Positions 1-19,565 of a stretch of DNA of 64,000 nt are shown piece by piece. The notes under the pieces are model-generated. The model did no database searches. It saw only the letters and a program-made list of their open reading frames with translations, and was not told where the DNA came from. The stretch is taken from the NCBI GenBank assembly GCA_947179485.1, contig OX359247.1:26450801-26514800 (forward strand). The letters run 5' to 3'. The translations under genes and the position numbers were made by a program. How positions within the stretch are numbered: position 1 is the first letter of the stretch; each line of letters starts with the position of its first letter. The stretch is from Allacma fusca (taxonomy: Eukaryota; Arthropoda; Collembola; Symphypleona; Sminthuridae).

Positions 1-8551
<8,551 letters not shown>

Positions 8552-10589
8552 TCTTACTGCAGGGTAGCGTACGCGGTCTACGACTTTTCCCGAATCGCAG
8601 GACTTAAAAATGAAATGGGTAACCCCTTGGACCCTGATTGTGGTCTTGGAGTTGGTATCCTCCTAAATAATAATTGGTTACATTCCCGACCGTCACAATT
8701 TACAAAGATGCACATTTTACACAACATTACAAACTCTCCCAACTAAAGTGGTCTCTCTACCTTAACAAGAGCGATCTGAATTTCCAGCCGCACTCCACCA
8801 TCGATAGAATTTAACCCGTTGGTGAGTTACCAGTCAAATAGAAATAAACATTTCCCAATTTTTTAAGCGGTTATAAAAATACAAATGGCACGATGGACGG
8901 GTGAAGCACGTTGTTGTGTAGTCTTTATAAAGAAATAAAAATCACAAGCATATATTATACACACACATACTACTTCAAGTGTCAAGAGCCGAGGCACTTA
9001 ATGTAATATTAATTTGTATTTCCACACAATGACATTACTTTCCATTTGTCATCCTATACAAATAACTTATTACAGTTAATAATTAATTAATATTTATTTC
9101 AAAACTAGTGCACATCAATGAAGAGCAATCAACATTCCTATTCCTGAACCCCCTCCAATTATTTCCTTGATAATGTCTACTTCCTAGCTTGCTCTGCTAG
9201 TACATGCACAAGGACAATATACGTCAACAAAATAAATAGTATAAGTACACTAAATCAATTTTATCCTCAATGGCAAACCGTATCTAATCCATTACTCAAA
9301 TGTTACCTGATAAGCCAAGACGTGCGTGTGTACCGCAGTGTGACAATTGACAATAAGCAGGACTTCAAGACTTCATCTGACAGGTAACACTGACACTTTA
9401 CCGCCGGAGCCTCCGATGACAATAGACATGCAGATATATTAATTAGCCCAGGTAGATCCAATTTCAATTTACTTGGTTGTTGCAATAGTTGAGCTATCTA
9501 GTATCCACTAATAATTTTTATTTTTCCCGTTGGAGAGTACGCCGTTGGTTAATTTCTGAAAAATATGCCCAAAGGATTATTACATATTGGAGTTAAAAAC
9601 TATAACGAAATATAGATCCTTATTGACAGTTCCACTTTGTTGCACAGACAACTCCAAACTGACACTTTGATCGGAATGCACTTAAGGATTTATACACAGC
9701 AGGACTTTAATAGGACATTGTATTAATTTATATAAATATTCCATAGTAAATTATATTTACAGGAAGGAGGAATTTAATACTGAAATCAACGTGGTTATTT
9801 CATTTGACGCAACTTCTGATGACCCGTGATAATATAGTTGTGACTTGATTAGTATTTGCAAGTTGTGCCAAAGTTTACTAATATTCTTCCTCACTCATAT
9901 CTTATTCAGATCTGGCCGCATGTGGTTCGAGTCAAAGTGCGTAATACGACAGTCAACAGTACGACATGATCATCAGTGAAGATGTCTTATCCGTTGAGCT
10001 CCTCTGAAGATAGTTTCAATACTTACACTTATTGTACTTACTTAGACATACGTAAATAAATACACTTTTAATATTATTTTACGATACTATTCCTAGTTGT
10101 TTATTTAAAAGTTTAAGGGTATTCCCTGAAGCAAATAGCTTTGTACAGAGTCAGGAATTACTATTGGTTATTTGGGTATAAGTAGTAACTGTTAAGGGAT
10201 AGTGCACTACAACGTAATATTATGTACCTAATGTTTATATTTGTAACTCACTCAGTAATCATTCAAAAACAGAGATCATTTTGAGAGGGACGAGCATTGA
10301 GTAAAGTCCAGTGTGGTGCAGTCAAAGACTGAAGTAGATTCCCAGAAGTTCCCAGTTCCCACGTCGGTAGCCTGTGTAATCCAAATTTTAAGTTCGAATA
10401 TTGTTAGGTAATTATACTCACACACACATGGATAGATTAAAAAATAATTTTCCCCCTTGTCCTAAGCCTCGAAATAGACGGGTAGGCCCTTTCCACAGGA
10501 AATATGAGGGTCGTTTGTCAAAGAGGATTTATGGGGAGCCGTTTTGTTACAGTTTATAAAACCTTCGGGGGGGGGGGGTGGTGCATAAG
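8552..10589. other. 5' flank of GCN2, no firm gene
   Basis: AT-rich DNA upstream of the GCN2 start. The in-frame sequence just before the ATG is open back to a possible 3' splice site near 8663 (a TTTAG preceding GAGGATACC on the minus strand). A possible untranslated first exon lies at about 9309-9490 on the minus strand, ending in CAG followed by GTAACA. Both are inferred. Nothing else recognisable; a G-run of 13 lies near 10567-10579. Confidence 0.4.
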
Positions 10590-11536
10590 CAGTGCATCGC
10601 ATGGGTACGGGTAGTACCTGAGTATTTGGGTACAGGTACAGGTCCAGGTCCGAAATGGGTACTCTGTTTAAGTACCCAAACTGAATGGGTACTTTATGGG
10701 TACTAATTATATGTACCCACATTTTGGGTACATAACCAGATGTTGGGTACAGGTACAAACTTGGAATTTTTTGGGTTGTACCTGACAGGAACAGGTACAA
10801 GCTTCCAATATACCTGGACCTGACAAATTAATACCCGAAAATGTGGATACTTTTACAAACAGATATCCATCTTACGAGGCATCTAGTGTAGTATGTGGCT
10901 CTTTCTCCGACCTACAGGTTTATTTTGATATTCAGCATGTTTTCAGGAGTGCATCGTAATTTTTGAAAAAGCATACGGTTATGCAATAGAAATGATTGGC
11001 TTATAGCACAATGAGCCAGCAATAAATACGTGTAATTACAAATTCCACTTGTGATTTAGTAAAAATGGCGTTAAATGATATTGTGGCTATGGAGGATGTC
11101 CTAGAAGTGGAAGATTTAATTGGAGATGGCAATAATACTTCAGATGGTATAGAAGTTATAGTTCCATTAAGATGTCTAGTATTGCAAAAATTATGACGAG
11201 GCAGAACTTTTTCTAGCTTGTAATTGAAGTGATGTAAATCATCGAATGTCATCGTGTGGAATCGTTTACAGTAATTATTTTTAAAGTACCTGATTGGGTA
11301 CAGGTACGTAGGAAAAAATTTCAGGTACAGGTCCATATATTGGGTATATTTTGGTTATGGGTAAAATTCAGGTACAGGTGAGCACTACTTGCAAAATAAT
11401 CAGGTCCAGGTACCAACATTTATTTAATGGGTACTTTTATTCAGGTACGGGTTTGGGTATGATGTTTGCCGGTACCCACTATTTGGGTCCAGGTTCAGGT
11501 CCAGGTACATCATTTTTGTACCCATGCGATGCACTA
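10590..11536. mobile_element. hAT-like element made of GGTAC-rich motifs
   Basis: The ends are perfect 18-bp inverted repeats, AGTGCATCGCATGGGTAC at 10591 and its complement ending at 11535. The flanks GCATAAG (left) and GCATGAAG (right) could be an 8-bp target duplication that lost one base. The outer 200-250 bp on each side are filled with GGGTAC, GTACCC and CAGGTACAGGT-like motifs in both orientations. The middle holds a short open frame resembling the acidic region of hAT transposases. Length about 947 bp, so non-autonomous. hAT assignment is likely rather than certain. Confidence 0.72.
11065..11196 (+). pseudogene. Possible hAT transposase remnant
   Basis: A 43-codon open frame starting MALNDIVAMEDVLEVEDLIG and running to VPLRCLVLQKL. 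An acidic stretch followed by P-x-R-C recalls the segment just before the conserved C-A-x-H-T-L-N-L block of ZBED-type hAT transposases; that block itself is absent. It lies in the centre of the GGTAC-rich element, as expected for an internally deleted copy. Similarity is by eye only and short. Confidence 0.3.
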
Positions 11537-13257
11537 GCATGAAGGCTGACATTTTGATGGATGATATCTGACCAGGGAGTAGGGGAATTCATAATTGCGT
11601 AATATCTGATAACAGTGATAACCCAATGAACGAAAAAATATCGCTATGAGATATTGACACCCGCCCCCAGGGAGAGTTGGATTGGGATGGGGGTACAGCG
11701 AAGGTTGTAAAGTCGTGTTAATAAATAAGTATATACTCGAATTCGGAAGGTTTGGAATTTAAACTTTGGATATATTTAATGGCACATTGAATATTTTGGT
11801 CTCTTTGCCTGATGTACATATAATATAAATAATAGATTTTACATGTAATTACTCTGCATTTATTTTCGTAAATATATTTGTGCACCTCCTAATTTGTTCC
11901 TGATTCGAGTGAAGTGTTATTTCCGGACATACATACAGTATGATTATCATTAGCAAAAATTTAGCCACATTTTTTATTCCTGCCTCCGCAGTGCTAAATG
12001 TGTGACGAAATAAAGTTGTAGGATTCGTCATAATATTCCCCATCATTACATCTCTGGAAGCATCCTTTTAAATTGCATAAAAAAAACCTGAGCTATATAA
12101 TTCTTTTGTACTATCGTTAATTTTTTCTCTAGACTCCAACTTAAGAAGAAAACTTGAAGTCTAGTGATTGGGATTTCGTACATAACTGTCGAAATTTAAA
12201 GATTTCTGCATGTGTGAAACCAAATAATTCACTACACCTAAATTATTTTTATTTCGTTTACGCCGAATAGTTTAAGTTGATTAGATACATAAGCTCAACA
12301 GGATATAAATTTAAAAACTGGGCCTGCATATATTTGTCTGCCCATTGTGGATGTAGGATAACAACCTGAAATTCTAGACTCAGTTGCCTCCAGCAAGTGA
12401 ATACCAAGTTGAATCCTTCATTCAAGTTCCTCGTCTAGTGTTAATTCTTCTTTTGAGTACAATAGAAGTAGAGTATGGCAAGCGTCCAGAACGACCGAAT
12501 TTTGTGGATGAAGTAGAAGTTGCGGAGCTAAAGTTTTTCCTTTCCCATTTTATCCAGAAGATGATGACATTAATGTGTAAGGCTCGTCTTTCTTGTCCAT
12601 CTCTTTCTGAGAACTGGTTTCCTATGAAACTCTATCCCCACAAACAGTCTTCTTGGCAGGGTGTGTTGTCCAACGAGCCAGCCATTCCTGTCAGGTTTCA
12701 GTAATCGCTGGTTTTGTGTGCAATCATATATGTCCCCCATTTACTCCTGAGATCCTATACCTTCTTGTTTGAACAATAGTACAATACTATTAAACCTTCC
12801 TGGACTTAAACAGCGTCATAGTTCCCTTAATAATTGGAAACGTTTTTGTTTATACTTCGTATAGTCGGCAATCTTTTCAACCCCGCTCTTCTTTGTCTAA
12901 ATCTTGGAGCTGCTCCCCTGCACTCGAGATAAACGAATCAATGTCCCTCGCTGGGAGAGCTCTGGAACAATAGTAGCATTTGTAACCAAAATCCCCAATG
13001 ATTCCTCATCGTAACTTATCAATAGTGCTCAGGTTAGCTAAGAGCAGTAATCTCTGGACATTGAGGGCATTTCAGTGCTGACAAAAAGGAACCTAATTCG
13101 GTAGGATCTACGCAACAAATTTACACGTGAAGAATTTCAACCATTGTAGATATCTACTGCTGAAATTGGGTCGTTGGCCAGAGAATGCCACAATACTATG
13201 TAGCCACGCGAGTTGCGAGTGCCTTAACGGAATACCGTCTGTTGCGCGAAGCGCTAG
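11537..13257. other. Intergenic stretch, no supported gene
   Basis: Open frames such as the 106-codon one at 12384-12704 show no recognisable domain and read about equally well on both strands. No RNA gene or clear repeat boundary seen. It ends at the left target duplication of the Harbinger element. Confidence 0.5.
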
Positions 13258-13281
13258 TAATGCCGGATTTAGACTAGGACG

Positions 13282-13566
13282 AATCAGAATCAGAATCAGG
13301 TTTGCTTCAGGTTTCATGTCAGAATTTGTATTTAGACTTAAGATTCAGAATTCGAATCAGAATCAGAATTGTGAAAATCTTAAGAATCCGAAATTTTTAA
13401 ATTCTTAAAGGCATTTATACTTTTTGCTAAGATTCGGAATCAGGTTCAGAATTCGAATCGGATTCAGAATTCACCTTTTAGAGTTTTCAGAATCCGAATC
13501 AGAATCATGGAATTCTTACGATTCTGAAGAGTTGACTCGGAGTCAACTTTTCAGATTTAAGAATTC
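13282..13566. repeat. Left subterminal GAATC / GATTC array of Harbinger
   Basis: Inside the left TIR, about 285 bp are dominated by GAATC, AGAATCAG and GAATTC repeats with irregular spacing. Matching motifs lie inside the right TIR although the two sides cannot be aligned base for base. Such clusters are plausible binding sites for the element's own MADF or transposase protein; this is inference from position and repetition. Confidence 0.75.
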
Positions 13567-13734
13567 TGACATACCCATAGAGTACGAGGTAAATCATTGA
13601 ATTACAATGTTCTGAGTAAAAGTTTTGCACATAATTTAATTTTCTTTGTCTGCCATTGTGTTTTGGAACATTTCACACCGCTCTCATATCTACTCTTCCA
13701 TAGTTTCAGTTCATACCAATTTTTAATTGTTACA

Positions 13735-14808
13735 ATGTCACAAAATCCACACTCATTACAATTAGAATTAGATTTATTGGAGGAAATCCGAAAATGGCCG
13801 TTGTTGTTTGAAAAAAAACACAAAAATTTTAAAAATACGGCAGCTAAGCTTGAAGCCTGGAAAGCCATTGCCGAATCGGTTATAAAGGATCCAAACTCAA
13901 CAGGTATACATTTTTACACACAATATTGTGTGTAAAAATTTAATTTCTTAAAATCTACTGAAGTTATTATTTCATGTGTTTTTTTACTTTTCAACTTTTA
14001 AGTTTTAAAATAAACCTTTTATAATTTATACAGAAGATCTACATGCGATTCAACATATGTGGAAAGAGTTGGTCAAACAGTACACAGGATATTTGCTAAA
14101 GATGTCCAAAATTCCCACGGGAGCGGGAGCAAAAGATTATCCGACGCCAATCTTTCGGCACAGTGCTCTCATGGAATTTTATAAACCGAATTATAAGCCG
14201 TATAAACGCAGGTAAGTATTTGACTTTTTATCATAACACAACATGTTTTATAATAGACGATAATATTGTTAAATGATTAATAAATAAAATATACTTCAAA
14301 TTGTGACGTATGTATTATTATTAAAATATTCCAGGGAAATCGTCAGCAACTTTGAGTCCCCTGAGACTCCTGAAAGTATATCCGATGAAGATGATGAATT
14401 TACGGGACCGACAGTGTTGTTTCCGGAGAAAGATATAACTGATTTTGTAGTACTCGAACAGGCAGCCCATTGTAGTACCCAAAAGGGCAGAGAAAATGCA
14501 TCATCAAAGGTATATATATAAAAATTAACGTTTAATAATAAAATACCTTTGAATCAATTTCAAGAATTTGTATTTATTGATGATATCATATTTGTTTAAA
14601 GGTACCAAAACGCAAACGTCAGGGAGGCGATTTGGACGAGGAATTCCTCAATCTTTACAAAAAGCGCCTAAGCGAGGAGGACGAATTTCATCATTTTGGT
14701 ATCATTGTGGCTCAGAAACTGCGAGAGATTTGTGCATCGAAAACGAAAAATGAAACCTTTGATTGCCAAATGAAAATACTTCAATTACTACGTGAAAGCA
14801 CTGACTGA
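13735..14808 (+). CDS. Harbinger-encoded MADF/BESS DNA-binding protein
   Basis: The accessory protein that Harbinger elements use with their transposase, probably for nuclear import and binding of the element ends (known for the superfamily's Myb-like partner). Exons 13735-13903, 14034-14211, 14335-14509 and 14602-14808; all donors are GT, acceptors AG, phases agree, product 242 aa with no interruption. Residues ~10-110 form a MADF (Myb/SANT-like) domain: LLEEIRKWPLLFEKKH, then W-K-A-I-A-E, then the M-W-K-E-L-V-K-Q-Y block. A serine/acidic linker (ESISDEDDEF) and a basic PKRKRQ follow, then a C-terminal BESS-like helix pair (DEFHHFGIIVAQKLRE to LQLLRES). The ATG at 13735 is chosen because the MADF follows at once; an upstream in-frame ATG exists at 13597. 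Confidence 0.9.
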
Positions 14809-14887
14809 AAATCATTGATTTTAATCATTTGTAATTTGGCATTGATTTTGGAGTATTTTATTGAATACATTTTGAAAACAAACACTA

Positions 14888-16321
14888 TTACATGTATAAG
14901 CCGTTACTGCATTTATCCCACTGCCAACTCACTGATCCTCCCGGAGTAACAAAGTATTCCATAAATACATTTCGGATATGTTTTGCTTGGCTTGAACTGT
15001 TGTTGCTTCCATATCTCATATCCACCATGCCGGAATCATTGTAAGTTTCTGATCTCCAACTACCGGGGATGATATTACCGTTGTAATCTTCAAAATCGGC
15101 AGTAATACACTCCGAATTGTCCTGAACAGATATAAGGAAATTGTGCAGAATTATTGCGCCCTGTATAATCAATTTTACCAGGTCTTCCTTTGCATTGATA
15201 GGGACATGGAATATTCTAAATCGGACTGCGAGAATGCCAAATGCGTTTTCGACTACTCTTCTGGCTCTACTTAATCTGTAGTTGAACACCTTCTTGTTCA
15301 ATGTCAAATTAATATCCAGGGGAAATGGACGCATTAAATTTGGTTTTAATGGAAATCCTTGATCACCAATAAACACACAAGGTAACTCTGGCGATAGCTC
15401 AGGTACTGGTAATGTTTTTGGTGTGTTAAGTGAATCCCCGAATAGTGCTGTGCCGAAATCGGATCGCTCCAAAATCCCTGAATCCGACTCTGAACCGTGC
15501 GCCCCAATTATAACAACAACAAACCTATAATTGGCATCTACACATGCCAGTAAATTTGTCGAAAAATATTTTTTGTAGTTGTAGTATTCCGATCCTTGAT
15601 TAGCAAAATTTTGAATTTGCACCAATTTTCCGTCCAAAGCTCCCAAGCAGTTTGGGAAATTCCACTTGTCTTGAAAATCCTTGGCTATAGATTTCCAACT
15701 GGTTTCACTTGGCGCAGGTAAAAACTCATCTTTGAGCTCCAGCCAAATTCCTTGTAACACTTCTCGTACGATTATTCCAACCGAAGATGGTGAGATTCGG
15801 AAGCTGAAGGATAGACTCATGTGAGAAGCTCCTGTTGCTAAGTACCTACGATATAAAAGTTGATCAGGTATCCGCAATAGTTACACTTAAATTTATCGAA
15901 TTCTTCTGATTTTCAAATCTTACCTTATAGTCAGTGCTAAACGTAATCTGGGAGAAATCGGGTATCGATGTGTAGTTGTGTGGGAAATTCTTGGTAGAAT
16001 TTTTGCCAGAATATAGTCAAAGTTTGTTGTACGCATCCTAGAGTCAAGTAAAATATATTCAATTTGATTTTACTGCTCGGGATAATTTGATACTTTATAT
16101 AAACATGGAAAATAAGCTCTGTAATTGAAAAGGTAAACAATTAACAAATACCTTATGTACTTTTGATGATAAACTTCATCCGACTCCAGCTCGTACAACA
16201 GTTTTAATTCTCCCTGTTTAATTCGATTTTTAAATATTTCCCGTATGTATAAAGTTCGTCTTTTCTTACGAGATAGACGACGAAACATAACGAGCTCAAT
16301 TAAGTCCAGGCTGACAGACAT
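14888..16321 (-). CDS. PIF/Harbinger DDE transposase (HARBI1-like)
   Basis: Cuts and joins the transposon ends. Exons 16152-16321, 15924-16037 and 14888-15845 on the minus strand; introns of 114 and 78 bp have GT-AG ends, phases agree, product 413 aa with stop at 14888-14890. The N-terminus is basic (FRRLSRKKRR), then comes the family's helical region with RYPISPRLRLALTIRYLATG and a FRISPSSVG turn. The DDE nuclease follows: GALDGK (D ~166), GSESDSGIL (D ~216), the GDQGFPL box, and RARRVVENAFG (E ~294). Length matches the family (350-450 aa). A minus-strand AATAAA at 14857-14862 lies just after the stop. No missing catalytic residue, so it may be functional. Confidence 0.93.
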
Positions 16322-16435
16322 TTTAAACCGATATTTTCATTAAATCTTAAACTTCGACAACAATCAACGAATCTCACTCGGACAAGACTTTGTTGCCGCC
16401 CATATTGTAATTCGCGCTTTCAAGGATGTATTTCA

Positions 16436-16660
16436 AAAAATTAGAATTCGGATTCTGAAGTCTAAAGCACTTTCATTATTTTAAGAATCTGATAAGTGTC
16501 AGAATTCTGATGTTCATTTAGACTTTAAGGATAAAAATCTGAAGCTACAAATCTGAAACTGATTCTCATTCTGATTCGAATTACGACATCAGGTTTTGCA
16601 TTTATACTCTTCATGTTTGGTGAATTCGAAATCCGATTCTGATTCGAATTCTGAATCTGA
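16436..16660. repeat. Right subterminal GATTC / GAATC array of Harbinger
   Basis: The mirror counterpart of the left array: repeated GATTC, GAATTC and CTGATTC motifs just inside the right TIR, beginning after the start of the transposase gene's upstream region (its ATG is at 16321). The array therefore sits between the transposase promoter region and the element end and might influence transposase expression. Confidence 0.72.
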
Positions 16661-16686
16661 TTCGTCCTAGTCTAAATCCGGCATAA

Positions 16687-17201
16687 CAGTAACCTCAAGC
16701 GTCAATGTACAGATAGTACCCGTATTTTACAATGCAGGTATGAATGCAATAATAATAATTCATGCATGCGTGCCATGCATGAATCTTGCCAACCTTATTT
16801 CGGCAGAATCCCTCAACACTATTCAATTTTAACATTAAAAAATAACGCTAGTAAAATTTTATACAGGTATAGTAGTTACGATTAAAAACTCCTTACTGTA
16901 TTACGCCAATTTTTTTAAAAGACTTACTACTAATTGTCTTGTGTGTTGTGCTCTGTCAAGCGAGCCAAAACATAGGATTCTTCCAGTAGGCTGAGTCATC
17001 ATAAGCAATTTAATTACTCTCATCTAATTTAACTGCTTGCAAGTCCAGCATCCGTACAACTACAATTTTAAGTTTTCTGTCATTCCACACTCAAAAGTAG
17101 TAATAATTCAGTATTATTTGTTTGTAATTTACAGATTATGTATTAGTAAAAGCGAGTACACAAAGCTTTCGCATAATAAATAGCTACATATTAGAACCCA
17201 C
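16687..17201. other. Spacer between Harbinger and protease-like exon
   Basis: No coding or structural feature seen. No second exon matching the protease-like exon next door (for example a GDSGGP-coding block) is present here. Confidence 0.5.
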
Positions 17202-17410
17202 CTGGAACAAAACTGCAGATGGCCTCTGTATCCGGAAGACTCCAGATGGAACAACGTGTTGTAACTAATTGTAAGCAGTAAGCAACGTATCGCCATCCGA
17301 CAGCCAGAAAGTTTCGGTCCTCTCCCGTCTTCCCCATCTCTTGTGACTCCTTCTTACAAAAGGGAACACTCCAGTTCATGTGGAGGGGCAATGCCATGGC
17401 ATTCACAACA
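17202..17410 (-). pseudogene. Lone exon, possibly of a trypsin-like serine protease
   Basis: On the minus strand a TTTATAG acceptor precedes 17410 and a CAG/GTGGGT donor follows 17202, enclosing an open frame of about 69 codons. It reads VVNAMALPLHMNWSVPF, then EDRNFLAVGW, then LVTTRCSIW and EAICSFVPGG. The order recalls chymotrypsin-fold proteases: the P-x-C-L-P stretch, the V-A-G-W-G strand, then V-x-x-x-C and M-I-C-A-G. Several usual cysteines and the second glycine are missing. No partner exon is visible on either side, where a Harbinger and an LTR element lie, so it is either a fragment or one exon of a gene with long introns. Weak, by-eye resemblance. Confidence 0.3.
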
Positions 17411-17471
17411 CTATAAAAATGGTAGGATTAGCTATAATGTGCAATAGTGCAAATTTTCAGGCTATCTATGT

Positions 17472-17951
17472 TGTTAAGCTATATATGAGTTTGACAAATA
17501 TTACTCATAGGAATTACCCACATATGTAAAGGAGAAGAATTGTATCTTGTACTCAGCCATTGGCTGATGATGATGTCATTTATGAGATTCTTATTGTATG
17601 ATGTTGTGTGCCCAACCATTGGCTAAAAATGATGTCACTAAGAAAGAAACTATCTTCCCTTTGTTACAACCATCCCTATATAAACCCAACTCATGAATAC
17701 AGTCGAGAGACTAGAGCTGAGAGGCTGGAGTTAGAGTCTGGCCCCTGTCACACACATAGTAACTATACTGTTACTATGCCGGACTCCACATCACTCCTCT
17801 CTCTCTCTATCTCCCTCTCCAGCTCACACATTCACTATCCCATACTCGAGTACTTTGAATAAACTAATAATTGGCAGAACTTTATATTATATTCCCCATC
17901 ATTCACTTATTCTTAATCAAGTAATCCCCATTCTCAATTACCAACTTAACA
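17472..17951 (+). repeat. 5' LTR
   Basis: 480 bp, TGTTAAG to CTTAACA. Contains a TATA box (TATATAAA, 17677-17684), an AATAAA poly-A signal (17858-17863), a CT-rich stretch near 17797-17820, and in U3 two modules 59 bp apart, each with CCATTGGCT (an inverted CCAAT box; 17557 and 17616) followed by TGATGTCA (CRE/AP-1-like; 17571 and 17630). Confidence 0.92.
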
Positions 17952-19081
17952 TGGTGGAGTTGCTACGTTTTCTATATTTTGAATTTGTCAATTCAAATAT
18001 AGACGTTTCCCGTCCTCTCTGCGAGTTTGCTCCTATTCAGTCCCATCCTAAAAATATTTTTTGGCGTCAGCCTCTGCCGAAGGCTCTGCACAAAATTTTC
18101 AAGACATTCTCGAATTGCCCTGACCAGCCTACCACCGATTTTTTGCCGACACCGAGATAACTGTTTGGAATCACTACCAGAATTGATCACTCTACCCGTG
18201 ACTTCCCTTCGCAAAGAAAATTTCGCCTACCACCGAGACGAATTCCACGGCTGACCCTAGCCAAGTCACCCGCCCAACATAGACCTGCTCAACGCCAATT
18301 TATGGACTTCAATAATCGCGTCCCATTAATGCCCGGATTTTCAAGATATCGACACGACATGCCTCATCCCTCTTCAATTGCCGACGTTACTACGGAATCA
18401 AAGGATACTCAGAGTGCCAGCACACGAGATTGCGACTCATGCAAGTATTACACAGACTACAGACAGTTTCCAGCACAGAGAAACTACCCACAGAATCTTC
18501 GCTTCCCCGGTATGTCTATTAGATATTTTCGAACATCTCGCTTAATCTACAATATTTTGTTTTGAAGTCTACTCATCGAAACGCAGTGTCTCCAAGTTCC
18601 ATCAATTTTTGCGACAAACATTTCCACGACAATGTTAACATATTTCCTGTAAGCTTCCAGAAAGTGTGATTAATTTTTCGAGGACGAAAAATCTTTAGTG
18701 CGGTGAATTATATGACAAAAGTGTAATGAATGTTAAGCCATACATATAGTTTAAGAAAACGGATACATTGTATGTAAAGAGTAGCAATGAAGCCTCTTAC
18801 TGTTACTGTAACACGTGTAAGGAATATTACTTACAGATGTATAGGCAAGAAAATCTTAATGTCTATTGTATCGTACTCAACTATTTTATTATACGTAAAA
18901 GGTGTAGTTTTTATGAGAAAGTCATGCATTTGTTTTCAAATATTTCATTTATTATACCATGTAAATTTTGTTGTATTGCTGGAGTTGAAATTCGGATTCA
19001 AAATTTTATTGTCCTGTTAAGAATTTAAAATATGTCACCCTTGTTATAAATGCTGGGACAGCATTTCAATTGCCCGTAGAA

Positions 19082-19561
19082 TGTTAAGCTATATATGAGT
19101 TTGACAAATATTACTCATAGGAATTACCCACATATGTAAAGGAGAAGAATTGTATCTTGTACTCAGCCATTGGCTGATGATGATGTCATTTATGAGATTC
19201 TTATTGTATGATGTTGTGTGCCCAACCATTGGCTAAAAATGATGTCACTAAGAAAGAAACTATCTTCCCTTTGTTACAACCATCCCTATATAAACCCAAC
19301 TCATGAATACAGTCGAGAGACTAGAGCTGAGAGGCTGGAGTTAGAGTCTGGCCCCTGTCACACACATAGTAACTATACTGTTACTATGCCGGACTCCACA
19401 TCACTCCTCTCTCTCTCTATCTCCCTCTCCAGCTCACACATTCACTATCCCATACTCGAGTACTTTGAATAAACTAATAATTGGCAGAACTTTATATTAT
19501 ATTCCCCATCATTCACTTATTCTTAATCAAGTAATCCCCATTCTCAATTACCAACTTAACA
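19082..19561 (+). repeat. 3' LTR
   Basis: 480 bp, no difference from the 5' LTR found by eye, including the paired CCATTGGCT / TGATGTCA modules, TATA box and AATAAA. It abuts the right ATGT target duplication. Confidence 0.92.
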
Positions 19562-19565
19562 ATGT

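Larger units (their letters stand above)
13261..16683. mobile_element. Complete PIF/Harbinger DNA transposon
   Basis: A 3,423-bp element. The ends are inverted repeats of about 28 bp beginning TGCCGGATTTAGACTAGGAC, flanked by the 3-bp duplication TAA at 13258-13260 and 16684-16686; TWA duplications are the Harbinger hallmark. It carries the two genes typical of the superfamily in convergent order: a MADF/BESS (Myb-like class) DNA-binding protein on plus and a DDE transposase on minus, 79 bp apart tail to tail. Both read through without stops once their GT-AG introns are removed. Near-perfect TIRs, exact TSD and intact genes suggest a young, possibly still active copy. Confidence 0.95.
17472..19561 (+). 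mobile_element. Non-autonomous LTR retroelement, young
   Basis: A 2,090-bp element: LTRs at 17472-17951 and 19082-19561 (480 bp each) around a 1,130-bp interior. The LTRs start TGTTAAG and end CTTAACA, and the whole is flanked by ATGT at 17468-17471 and 19562-19565, a 4-bp target duplication as in Ty3/Gypsy-type elements. By eye the LTRs are identical, so the insertion is recent. The interior shows no recognisable protease, reverse transcriptase or integrase domain, so it must have depended on another element. A primer-binding site would start right after 17951 (TGGTGGAGTTGC); I cannot match it to a tRNA. Orientation follows the TATA and poly-A signals in the LTR. Family beyond LTR retroelement is uncertain. 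Confidence 0.9.

Noticed and set aside
12384-12704. 106-codon open frame on plus.
   Set aside because: No recognisable domain or splice partners; the minus strand over the same bases is almost as open.
17608-17862. 84-codon open frame present twice (also 19218-19472).
   Set aside because: It lies within the two LTRs and is repeated because the LTRs are identical; it spans promoter and poly-A signals and is not a gene.
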